From contig DIUF01000058.1 in assembly GCA_002422285.1 (NCBI GenBank), positions 1 to 53,097 on the forward strand: a DNA stretch of 53,097 nucleotides, read 5' to 3'. Source of the DNA: Flavobacteriales bacterium UBA6165. Lineage in GTDB: Bacteria > Bacteroidota > Bacteroidia > Flavobacteriales_D > Crocinitomicaceae. The notes under the pieces are model-generated. The model had not been told where the DNA came from. It ran no database searches and was given only the letters and a program-made list of their open reading frames with translations. This document shows positions 42,131-50,800 of the stretch, piece by piece (position 1 is the first letter of the stretch; each line of letters begins with the position of its first letter). The position numbers and the translations under genes were made by a program.

Positions 42131-44182
42131 ATGAGAAGATACCAAAATTACATACAAGGTCGCTGGATGGATGGCGATGGAACCGAACTCGAACTATTCA
42201 ACGCCATCAATGGCAATAAAATTGGTGAGCTTTCTGCCGCTGGTTTGGATTACGAAGCTATTTTGCATTATGGTCGCACAACTGGCGGACAAAAATTGCG
42301 TAAAATGACTTTCCAAGAGCGCGGTAGAATGATCAAGGCCTTGGCGATGTATCTTCTTGAAAGAAAAGCGAAATATTATGACGTTAGCGCTTGGACGGGT
42401 GCCACAAAAATCGACTCATGGATTGATATTGAAGGCGGTATCGGGAATTTATTTGCCAATGCATCTTTGCGTCGCCAATTTCCTGATTTGCCTTATTATG
42501 TGGATGGTGTTGCGGCTCCCTTGTCGAAAAATGGAACTTTTATCGGACATCACATCATGGTGCCGCGTCAAGGTGTTGCCATTCATATAAATGCATTCAA
42601 TTTCCCGATTTGGGGTATGCTTGAAAAAATAGCGGTGAATTTCATGGCGGGTGTTCCAGCTATCGTGAAACCATCCGAATACACGGCTTATTTAACCGAA
42701 GTTATGGTGCGCGACATCATCGAATCTGGTATTTTGCCTGAAGGCTCTCTTCAATTGGTTACTGGTTTCGGTCGTGGAATTATCGACCATGCCAATATGC
42801 ATGATGTCATCACTTTTACTGGTTCGGCGCATACAGGTAAATTGCTGAAATCCAGTCCTCATATTGTTCAAGAATCTATTCCTTTCAATTTGGAAGCCGA
42901 CTCTTTGAATGCGATTGTATTGGGTAAAGATGCAACGCCGGGCACAGCTGAATTTGACATTTTCATCAAAGAGGTAACGAAGGAAATCACCGTAAAGACA
43001 GGACAAAAATGTACGGCTGTCCGCAGAATTATGGTGCACGAAAATTTATTGGATGAGGTGCAAACTGCGGTTTCAAAACGCTTGGCAACAACGACCATTG
43101 GTGATCCATCAGTTGAAGGTGTTCGAATGGGTGCTTTGGCAACAAAACTTCAAGTAGAGCGCGTAAGAACCAACGTGAATTTATTGGCAGAAAATCAGCA
43201 AATCGTTTTTGGTGATCCGAATGTTTGTGAAGTGATGGGTGCCGATGCTTCGAAAGGTGCGTTTTTCAGTCCGATTCTGTTCAGAAATGAAAAACCGTTC
43301 GAGCATACTGCGGTGCACAATATCGAAGCTTTTGGACCTGTTTCGACCATAATGCCTTACAAAGATTTAGACGAAGCCATCGAATTGGTGAAATTAGGTA
43401 AAGGTTCTTTGGTAACTTCAATCGTTACTGCGGACAACAACATCGCCTGTGATTTTGTTGTCGGAGCGGCTTGCGTGAATGGTCGTATATTGGTTTTGAA
43501 TGAGTCTTGCGCCAAGGAAAGCACAGGTCACGGTTCGCCCATGCCTTTATTAACACATGGCGGACCAGGTCGTGCTGGTGGCGGAGAAGAAATGGGTGGT
43601 AAACGCGGTGTGATGCACTATTTACAACGCACAGCCATTCAAGGTCACCCGACAACTATAACACACATCACCGAGCAGTTTCAAGTAGGCGCAGCACAAC
43701 CAGAAGCCAATCCGCATGTGTTCAGACAACATTTTGAAGATTTGAAAGTTGGCGACACCGTTTTCACGCACAAACACACCGTTTCAGAAGCCGATATTGT
43801 GAATTTTGCCAACGTGAGCGGTGACAATTTCTACGCCCACATGGATGCCACCTCTTTGGAAGGCACGCTTTTCGAAGGTCGCGTGGCGCACGGCTATTTC
43901 ATTTTATCAAAAGCTGCTGGTTTATTCGTTGACCCGAAAAAAGGTCCAGTGTTGTTGAACTACGGCATCGATGAAGCCCGATTTGTGAAACCTGTTTATC
44001 CGGGAGCTACAATAGGTGTTCGTTTCACAGTAAAAGAAAAAATCGACCAAGAAAAACGCTCGGAGGATGATGTTGCAAAAGGCATCGTGAAATTCTTGGT
44101 AGATGTTTATGACGAAACAGGAGAAACGGTTGCTATGGCTACTATTTTGACGATGGTGAAGAAGTTGGATCAGAGTAAGTAG
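42131..44182 (+). CDS. paaZ: Bifunctional oxepin-CoA hydrolase/semialdehyde dehydrogenase PaaZ
   Basis: A 683-residue fusion acting in phenylacetate breakdown: the C-terminal MaoC-type hydratase opens the oxepin-CoA ring and the N-terminal aldehyde dehydrogenase oxidises the resulting semialdehyde. The dehydrogenase (about 1-520) has IVKPSEYTA, NLEADSLNA with the active Glu near 255, and TGQKCTAVRR with the catalytic Cys near 294. The hydratase (about 540-683) has VSGDNFYAHMD with the Asp/His pair near 564 and 569. All residues look intact. No other paa gene is in the window, so its partners must be elsewhere or it has another role. Confidence 0.94.
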   Translation: MRRYQNYIQGRWMDGDGTELELFNAINGNKIGELSAAGLDYEAILHYGRTTGGQKLRKMTFQERGRMIKALAMYLLERKAKYYDVSAWTGATKIDSWIDIEGGIGNLFANASLRRQFPDLPYYVDGVAAPLSKNGTFIGHHIMVPRQGVAIHINAFNFPIWGMLEKIAVNFMAGVPAIVKPSEYTAYLTEVMVRDIIESGILPEGSLQLVTGFGRGIIDHANMHDVITFTGSAHTGKLLKSSPHIVQESIPFNLEADSLNAIVLGKDATPGTAEFDIFIKEVTKEITVKTGQKCTAVRRIMVHENLLDEVQTAVSKRLATTTIGDPSVEGVRMGALATKLQVERVRTNVNLLAENQQIVFGDPNVCEVMGADASKGAFFSPILFRNEKPFEHTAVHNIEAFGPVSTIMPYKDLDEAIELVKLGKGSLVTSIVTADNNIACDFVVGAACVNGRILVLNESCAKESTGHGSPMPLLTHGGPGRAGGGEEMGGKRGVMHYLQRTAIQGHPTTITHITEQFQVGAAQPEANPHVFRQHFEDLKVGDTVFTHKHTVSEADIVNFANVSGDNFYAHMDATSLEGTLFEGRVAHGYFILSKAAGLFVDPKKGPVLLNYGIDEARFVKPVYPGATIGVRFTVKEKIDQEKRSEDDVAKGIVKFLVDVYDETGETVAMATILTMVKKLDQSK

Positions 44183-44206
44183 TCTTTGCAAGAAAACTCC
44201 CAAATA

Positions 44207-44282
44207 CTTCGTTGTTTTAAATTTCGCATCAGTCATTTACTACAGTAAACTCCTGATTAGCAAAATTGTAAAACGCCTCGTC
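44207..44282. repeat. Long imperfect palindrome downstream of paaZ
   Basis: The centre is TTTACT-AC-AGTAAA (44236-44249), flanked by ATCAG (44228-44232) and CTGAT (44253-44257), then by looser complementary arms (TTTTAAATTTCGC on the left, GCAAAATTGTAAAA on the right). It could form a 70-nt hairpin with internal loops. No T-tract follows, so it is not a standard terminator. Confidence 0.6.
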
Positions 44283-44347
44283 TTTGTGACTTTCTTATAA
44301 AAGACACAAAAAATACGGAAATCAAGCAGTCACTAAGTAGGATAAAT

Positions 44348-44355
44348 TAATTTTG
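44348..44355 (+). promoter_or_regulatory. -7 box for the small gene at 44362
   Basis: TAATTTTG, 6 nt before the ATG. It gives a leader of at most a few bases. No -33 element is seen. Confidence 0.5.
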
Positions 44356-44361
44356 TGCAAT

Positions 44362-44619
44362 ATGAATTCAACAGATTTTTTAAGAAGCCAAGTTATTTCT
44401 AAGCTATTAGCGGTTAGAGACGAAAAATTTCTCTTAGCTCTAGGAGAACTTCTGGATAACAATCCAGTAGCCGATGAGTTAATAAAATTGACAGATGACC
44501 AAATTCAGGTTTTAAAGCTTAGTGATATTGAATACAATCGAATCATGAGTCAGGAACAGTTGGATGAGGAAGATTTACAATGGCTCGAAGGAACAAAACT
44601 CATTTTCGAAAATCAATAA
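44362..44619 (+). CDS. Small orphan antitoxin-like protein
   Basis: An 85-residue protein. The N-terminal helix VISKLLAVRDEKFLLALGELLD and the C-terminal RIMSQEQLDEEDLQWLEG follow a pattern I associate with RelB-like antitoxins of Bacteroidota, which normally precede a RelE toxin gene. The 79 bp downstream hold no toxin frame. A TTG at 44353 is in frame but lies in the promoter box, so ATG 44362 is preferred. It sits on the other side of paaZ from a similar orphan. Confidence 0.6.
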   Translation: MNSTDFLRSQVISKLLAVRDEKFLLALGELLDNNPVADELIKLTDDQIQVLKLSDIEYNRIMSQEQLDEEDLQWLEGTKLIFENQ

Positions 44620-44660
44620 TTATATATAGAATTCACAGAATACTAATTAACCTTTATTAT

Positions 44661-44694
44661 CGCCAATAGCCAAAAGCTAAAGGCCAACATCCAA
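44661..44694. repeat. AGCCAAAAGCTAAAGGCC word repeat upstream of kbl
   Basis: CGCCAATAGCCAAAAGCTAA continues with AGGCCAACATCC. It shares its words with the inverted repeat at 27484-27582. It ends 4 nt before the kbl ATG, where a ribosome binding site would be. Confidence 0.55.
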
Positions 44695-44698
44695 AAAT

Positions 44699-45889
44699 AT
44701 GTACGGAAAAATAAAAACGCAACTGCAACAAGATTTGCAGGAATTGAAAGACAACGGTTTGTTTAAAAGCGAACGTGTAATTATAACCCCACAAGGTGCA
44801 TCGGTCGATGTTACAGACCATAACGACGTGGTGATTATGTGTGCCAACAATTATTTGGGTTTGTCGTCGCATCCTGAAGTGATTCAGGCGGCAAAAGATA
44901 CCCTGGATTCTCATGGTTTTGGGATGAGTTCGGTGCGCTTTATCTGTGGCACGCAAGACATTCACAAAACTTTGGAGCGCAAAATCGCTGAGTTTTATGG
45001 AACAGAAGACACCATTTTATACGCCGCTGCTTTTGATGCCAATGGAGGACTTTTTGAACCTCTTTTCACCGAAGAAGACGCCATCATTTCTGATGAATTG
45101 AACCACGCATCTATTATTGATGGAATTCGTTTGTGTAAAGCTGCGCGCTACCGCTACAAGCACAGCGACATGGCCGATTTGGAAGCCAAATTGATTGAAG
45201 CACAAGCGCAAAGAAATCGAATCATTGTAACCGATGGCGTGTTTTCTATGGATGGCGACATTGCCAAAATGGATGAGATTTGCGCTTTGGCAGATAAATA
45301 CGATGCATTGGTCATGACAGATGAATGCCATTCTGCTGGATTTATCGGTTCAACAGGTCGTGGCGCGCCGGAATATTGCGGGGTATTAGATAAAGTTGAT
45401 ATCATCACGGGAACTTTGGGTAAAGCTCTAGGTGGTGCGATGGGTGGATACACAACTGGACCGAAGGAAATCATCGAAATGTTGCGTCAGAAGTCACGTC
45501 CGTACTTGTTCTCCAATTCATTGGCACCGAGTATTGTTGGGGCGGCAATCAAAGTGTTTGATATCTTGAGCGAATCCACCGAATTGCGCGACCGCTTGGA
45601 AGAAAACACAAAATACTTCAAAAAACAAATCATCGAAGCAGGTTTTGATATCAAGCCGGGCGATTCACCGATTGTGCCGATTATGCTATACGACGCGGCA
45701 CTTTCACAGAAATTCGCCAACCGACTGTTAGAAGAAGGGGTATACGCCATTGGTTTCTTCTATCCAGTTGTAGCCAAAGGTCAAGCGAGAATCCGAACAC
45801 AAATTTCTGCGGCACACACCAAAGAACATTTGGATAAAGCAATTGCAGCGTTTATTAAGGTTGGGAAAGAGTTGGGGGTGATTAAATAG
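44699..45889 (+). CDS. kbl: Glycine C-acetyltransferase (2-amino-3-ketobutyrate CoA ligase)
   Basis: A 396-residue PLP enzyme that converts 2-amino-3-oxobutyrate and CoA to glycine and acetyl-CoA in threonine breakdown. MCANNYLGLSSHPEVIQAA, GTQDIHKTLERKIAEFYG, TDECHSAGFIG and GTLGKALGGAMGG, with the PLP lysine near residue 242, fit the alpha-oxoamine synthase family and specifically Kbl. Length is normal. No threonine dehydrogenase gene is adjacent. No promoter box is visible; the space upstream is filled by a word repeat. Confidence 0.95.
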   Translation: MYGKIKTQLQQDLQELKDNGLFKSERVIITPQGASVDVTDHNDVVIMCANNYLGLSSHPEVIQAAKDTLDSHGFGMSSVRFICGTQDIHKTLERKIAEFYGTEDTILYAAAFDANGGLFEPLFTEEDAIISDELNHASIIDGIRLCKAARYRYKHSDMADLEAKLIEAQAQRNRIIVTDGVFSMDGDIAKMDEICALADKYDALVMTDECHSAGFIGSTGRGAPEYCGVLDKVDIITGTLGKALGGAMGGYTTGPKEIIEMLRQKSRPYLFSNSLAPSIVGAAIKVFDILSESTELRDRLEENTKYFKKQIIEAGFDIKPGDSPIVPIMLYDAALSQKFANRLLEEGVYAIGFFYPVVAKGQARIRTQISAAHTKEHLDKAIAAFIKVGKELGVIK

Positions 45890-45917
45890 ACCTTGATGTC
45901 TTTAATAGAATGATTTT

Positions 45918-45956
45918 AACCTTTTGGCTGATGTCAAAAACCAATGGTTATTTTTA
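45918..45956 (+). terminator. Possible terminator after kbl
   Basis: AACC with TTGG pairs with CCAA and GGTT across a loop of about 13 nt, with a mismatch and a bulge, followed by ATTTTT. Weak stem. Confidence 0.35.
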
Positions 45957-45982
45957 AAATAAATTAGGGTGCCAGATTATTT

Positions 45983-46510
45983 ATGATTGTTTCGAAAACA
46001 TCCAATGAGAATTACATTTCATACCTCATTTTTGAGATTTTTATGGTTGCCTTAGCGACAGGGCTACTGGTTGGATGCACATTGTTTTATTTATTGGGTC
46101 GTTCAGAATCGAATAACAATGACAATCACGCGCTGAGCTATTTGTTAACTAACTTTTGGGTCTATTTTATCATTTGCTTAGTTCCTGCGATTTTTTCAGC
46201 TCTATTTGTTGTGTATTACCGTAGACGAAGCTACATTGTTGGTTTCAAAGCAGATGTCGAAAACATTTTTCTTCAAGTTCGAGGTCTGTCTTCCAATTCC
46301 TTGGATACAATTGTCATCAAGAGATCAGATTCTAAAATCACAAAATTTGAAGACCCAGCATTTCTGATTGTACCTCGGTATAAAGGCTACAGAATAATGG
46401 AACATTCCTCTGGACGCAAATTTGAATTTGTATCCAACAATTTCATTTGGGAAAAACAAATAAAAGATAACATCTTAATTTCCAAATTATTGGAGTTGAT
46501 GGCCAAATAG
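45983..46510 (+). CDS. Unknown two-helix membrane protein
   Basis: A 175-residue protein with two membrane helices (about 14-40 and 56-78; LIFEIFMVALATGLLVGCTLFYLL and FWVYFIICLVPAIFSALFVVYY) followed by a cytoplasmic domain of about 95 residues rich in strands (FLIVPRYKGYRIMEHSSGRKFEFVSNN). I do not recognise the family; the soluble part could be PH-like. It stands alone, with no clear promoter. Confidence 0.65.
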   Translation: MIVSKTSNENYISYLIFEIFMVALATGLLVGCTLFYLLGRSESNNNDNHALSYLLTNFWVYFIICLVPAIFSALFVVYYRRRSYIVGFKADVENIFLQVRGLSSNSLDTIVIKRSDSKITKFEDPAFLIVPRYKGYRIMEHSSGRKFEFVSNNFIWEKQIKDNILISKLLELMAK

Positions 46511-46569
46511 TTTGAGGTAATTTTGTTTTCTGAATGCAAATTAAGCCGATGCAATTCAAGGCAGACATT

Positions 46570-46625
46570 CGCTGATTTTTATTCTATCAGCGTTGATCTG
46601 CCAAATCTGCGTCATCAGCGTTCCA
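46570..46625. repeat. ATCAGCGT/AATCTGC word repeat next to hpf
   Basis: CGCTGAT and ATCAGCG form a 7-bp inverted repeat (46570-46592); GATCTGCC, AATCTGCGTC and ATCAGCG follow as near-direct repeats. Related words (ATAATCTGTTAATCTG) occur again at about 47026-47041, on the other side of hpf. Confidence 0.45.
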
Positions 46626-46641
46626 TTTTCCAAGCCTCTAT

Positions 46642-46953
46642 CTACCTCTCCAATTTCCCAAAAGTACTCGTCAACGCTGCTTTCAACTTATCAGCAGCTT
46701 CACTAATGGCGATATCCATCGTGCTATTTCTTGCAGTAACTGTTACGGGTTGCAATCCTTTGGGACGGGCTTCGATGCGACATTGAATATCGTCGGCACC
46801 TGATTTTTCACCGTTTTGATCGGTTAAGTGAACTTCTAGTCGCGTTAGTTTATCATCGAAATGTTTCAACGCAGCCGACATGCGCTCGTCGATGTAGGCT
46901 TGTAATCTGGCTGAACTCTCAATGTGCTTATCTGTGTTTACTTGTACTTTCAT
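46642..46953 (-). CDS. hpf: Ribosome hibernation-promoting factor, short form (HPF/RaiA)
   Basis: A 103-residue protein that blocks the ribosomal decoding site in slow growth. MKVQVNTDKHIESSARLQAYIDERM, LEVHLTDQNGEK and CRIEARPKGLQPVTVTARNSTMDIAI fit the HPF/RaiA fold. It lacks the C-terminal dimerisation domain of long HPF, so it is the short form. A -7 box lies 18 nt upstream. Both flanking gaps carry word repeats. Confidence 0.93.
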   Translation of the reverse strand: MKVQVNTDKHIESSARLQAYIDERMSAALKHFDDKLTRLEVHLTDQNGEKSGADDIQCRIEARPKGLQPVTVTARNSTMDIAISEAADKLKAALTSTFGKLER

Positions 46954-46971
46954 TGTCTTGATTTTATTTCA

Positions 46972-46979
46972 CAAAAATA
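46972..46979 (-). promoter_or_regulatory. -7 box for hpf
   Basis: TATTTTTG on the minus strand, 18 nt before the ATG at 46953. No TTG at the -33 position. Confidence 0.5.
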
Positions 46980-47033
46980 GAATTTATCTCGTTCTTTGAA
47001 TCTGACTTTTGTCAGCAGAACTGTTATAATCTG

Positions 47034-47651
47034 TTAATCTGTTTTTCGATTCACCACCCAGCCTAAACCAACACCTCCACCAAAACCCCAGGGCACACTG
47101 GCTGCTTTTCTGGTTTCCACAAACCCATGAACGGTGAGTTTCGAAAATGTAAGCGCTGTCAACTGCACACCAAAACTACAGGCGTATTTCACTTTACTGC
47201 TGTTGTTGGCTGTGTTGCGAATGAAATCTATGCCTAGTACATTGGCGTATGGACTCACTTCAAAATGACTTCCAATCGCTTGGTGATAGGAGAGACCTTC
47301 TGGTAAAATGAGGAGTAATAAGCCCGATACAATGCCGAATGTGCCGCGTGTTGTACTGTCGCCATCAAAGGCGCGTGAGAATCCTGCCGCCATTAAAATT
47401 GGACCACCAACCAAACCCATCGGTGTGTGCACATGTCTGGTTTGATTGTTCAATTGCAAAACATCAAAATTGTAGCGCAATCCAACACGGTCTGAAATTA
47501 ACCAACGAGCGCCTATCGAGCCACCATAATAAGCGGAGTTGCCGTATGTGCCAAACATTCCGCTAGCTTCTACACGGAAGCTTTTTTGGGTCAATTGTCC
47601 CCAAGTTGTAGCATAAACCAAAAGGCAAGCGAATATTAATGTGTATTTCAT
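47034..47651 (-). CDS. Small outer-membrane beta-barrel-like protein
   Basis: A 205-residue protein with a signal peptide (KYTLIFACLLVYATTWGQ). The mature part alternates glycine-rich and hydrophobic strands (YYGGSIGARWLISDRVGLRYNFDVL, VKYACSFGVQLTALTF, GFGGGVGLGWVVNRK), consistent with an eight-stranded barrel. No named family is recognised. A near-match -7 box (TATCTTTA) lies just upstream. It is separate from hpf. Confidence 0.65.
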   Translation of the reverse strand: MKYTLIFACLLVYATTWGQLTQKSFRVEASGMFGTYGNSAYYGGSIGARWLISDRVGLRYNFDVLQLNNQTRHVHTPMGLVGGPILMAAGFSRAFDGDSTTRGTFGIVSGLLLLILPEGLSYHQAIGSHFEVSPYANVLGIDFIRNTANNSSKVKYACSFGVQLTALTFSKLTVHGFVETRKAASVPWGFGGGVGLGWVVNRKTD

Positions 47652-47762
47652 GTTTTTTTTGTAAAGATAAGAAACATTGAAGCAAATTTTGAAAAGTAGC
47701 GTCTACAATCATTTATCATTCCTTTTGGGTGACGTTAATAACTCTTCAAAAATGTATTGAAT

Positions 47763-47788
47763 GAATGAAATGAATTCAGCTTTCATTC
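47763..47788. promoter_or_regulatory. Inverted repeat in the dnaE promoter (possible operator)
   Basis: GAATGAAA, a 10-nt centre (TGAATTCAGC), then TTTCATTC: a perfect 8-bp inverted repeat ending 2 nt before the dnaE -7 box. It covers where the -33 element should be. Confidence 0.45.
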
Positions 47789-47790
47789 GC

Positions 47791-47798
47791 TAACTTTG
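47791..47798 (+). promoter_or_regulatory. -7 box for dnaE
   Basis: TAACTTTG, 21 nt before the ATG. No TTG is found at the usual -33 distance; that region is taken by the inverted repeat at 47763-47788. Confidence 0.55.
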
Positions 47799-47819
47799 AT
47801 GCTCTATTTTTAGAAGCCT

Positions 47820-50800
47820 ATGTACCTCATTTTTGACACCGAAACCACTGGTTTACCCCGCGATTATAAAGCTCCCATAACAGCTACTGACAATTGGCCG
47901 CGTTGCATTCAATTGGCTTGGCAGTTGCATGATGATTTGGGTCAACTCGTGGAGGCCAAAAGCTTTTTGGTGAAACCCAATGGTTTTGATATTCCTTATG
48001 ATGCCGAGCGTATTCACGGTATTTCTACACAATTGGCAACGGAATTGGGGCACGACCTAGAAGAAGTTGCAATAGCTTTCAATGAAGTTCTAGGTAGAAC
48101 GAAATTTGTTGTTGGTCAAAATGTTGAATTCGACCTTAAAATTATGGGTTGCGAATTTCATCGTTTGCAGCTTGAAACACCTTTACTTGAATTGCCCAGC
48201 TTGGATACTTGTACCGAAGATACAGCCAAAATGTGTCAAATTCCGGGTGGTTTGGGCGGAAAATTCAAATTGCCTACGCTTTCTGAATTGCATAAACATT
48301 TGTTTGAAGAAAGTTTTGTTGAAGCCCACAATGCTACTGCCGACGTTGAGGCCACTTCGCGCTGTTTCTTGGAATTGGTGCGCCGCGAGTTTTTTTCTAC
48401 AGAAACTTTGCTCGCAGATGGCGAATATTTAGAGCGCTTTAAGATTGCCAATCCAGCGCCTTTTGCATTGGTAGGCCTAAAACATTTGAACCTCAAAGCG
48501 GAAAGTAAAAAACTACAAGCAACTGAACCACAGGCGGAAGTGGTGAGTAGCGACGATAAAAAAGAAAACCTCCGCCGACTTGAAGAAATTGATTTTATTC
48601 ATCTCCATAACCATTCGCGGTTTTCAATTTTGCAATCCACCATCGACGTTGATGGCTTGGTGAAGAAAGCTGCGAAACTCAAAATGCCTGCCGTTGCGCT
48701 CACAGATTCTGGCAATATGATGGGGGCTTTTCTCTTTGAAAAAGCTGTTTCCAAACACAATAAGGCCGTTAAAGCGGAGCGTGCCAAAGCTGAAGAAGAG
48801 GGCAGACCTTTTGATGGTCAAGAAATCATGCCAATCATCGGTATTCAGCTCAATGTTTGCCGAGATCATTTGGATAAGTCCAACAAAGACAACGGCTACG
48901 AAGTGGTGTTTTTAGCCAAGAACAAAACGGGCTATCACAACCTAGCCAAGATGGCTTCAATTGCCTATACCGATGGTTTTTACTACATACCACGCATCAG
49001 CAAAGAGGTAGTTGAGCAACACAAAGAGGGCGTAATGGTACTCACCGGAAATTTACGCGGTGAAGTACCCAGTCTTTTGTTGAATGTTGGTGAAAAACAA
49101 GCGGAAGAAGCCTTGATTTGGTGGAAAGAGCAGTTCAACGATGATTTGTACATCGAGATCATGCGCCACGGTCAGGAAGATGAAGAACGCGTGAATGTGT
49201 TGCTTGTAAAATTAGCGAAATCACATGGAGTGAAGTTGCTCGCCAGTAATTGTAATTATTATTTAGATAAAGAACATGCCACCTCGCACGATGTTTTGCT
49301 TTGTGTGAAAGATGGACAGCTCCAAGCCACGCCGAAAGGCAGAGGTCGCGGATTCCGTTTTGGCCTCGATAATGAGGAGTATTATTTCAAATCGTCGGAG
49401 GAAATGAAAGCCTTGTTCTCCGATTTGCCCGAAGCCATTGAAAGCGCTGCTGAAATTTATGCCAAATGTGAGGCTTACACTTTGCAGCGGGATATTTTAC
49501 TTCCTAATTTCGATTTTCCAGAAGAATTTAAAGATCCGCTCGATGATGACGATGGCGGGAAACGTGGCGAAAATGCCTATCTCCGTCATTTGACCTACGA
49601 AGGAGCGAAAGAGCGCTACGGCGAAATCTCTGATGAAATCCGTGAACGACTGGATTTTGAGTTGACAACCATTGCAAATTCTGGTTATCCGGGTTACTTC
49701 TTGATTGTTCAGGATTTTTGTCATGCCGCACGAAAAATGAACGTGTGGGTAGGACCTGGTCGTGGTTCGGCGGCGGGTTCAGCAGTGGCCTATTGCTTGA
49801 AAATCACGAATGTTGACCCCATCAAATACGATCTACTTTTTGAGCGTTTCTTAAATCCAGAGCGTGTGTCGATGCCCGATATCGATATCGACTTTGATGA
49901 TGAAGGTCGCGGTCGGGTAATCGATTATGTGATCAACAAATATGGTGCATCTCAAGTGGCGCAAATCATCACTTATGGCACCATGGCGGCCAAATCGTCT
50001 ATCCGCGACACATCACGCGTGATGAATTTGCCTTTGCCTGATGCAGATAGAATTGCCAAATTGGTTCCTGATTTGTCGCTCAACAAGCTTTTCGCCATGA
50101 GCGAGGCTGAGTTGGCGGATAAGTTGAACGGTGAGGATTTGGAAAAAGCCCGTCAGTTGAGATCAATCGCTTCGGGTAGGGACTTGGCAGCTCAAGTTGT
50201 TCAGCAAGCGATTAGTTTGGAGGGCTCCATGCGCAACACGGGGATTCACGCTTGTGGTGTTATTATTACGCCGGACAAAATCACCAATTTTGTTCCCGTA
50301 GCTACTGCCAAAGACTCGGATATGGTTTGTACCCAATTCGACAACTCGGTAGCGGAAGATGCGGGTCTGTTGAAGATGGACTTCTTGGGATTAAAAACAT
50401 TGACGTTGCTCAAAGATGCCGTTGAATTGGTGCGTTTGCGTCATGGCATTGAACTCAATCCAGATGATTTCCCGATAGATGATGAGAAGACGTATCAATT
50501 GTTCCAACGCGGAGAAACAGTCGGCATTTTCCAATACGAATCTCCCGGTATGCAAAAGTATCTCCGCGAATTGAAACCAACCGTTTTTGGTGATTTGATT
50601 GCCATGAACGCTTTGTATCGACCTGGACCGTTGGAATACATCCCGTCGTTTGTTCGCCGAAAAAATGGAGAAGAGGAGATCAAATACGATTTAGAAGCCT
50701 GTGAAGAATATTTGAAAGAAACTTATGGCATCACGGTTTATCAGGAGCAGGTGATGTTGCTGTCGCAGAAATTGGCTGATTTCACGAAAGGTGAAGCCGA

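Noticed and set aside
46523..46786. Plus-strand frame over the word repeat and hpf
   Set aside because: It is made of repeat sequence and the antisense of hpf; no protein-like features or promoter.
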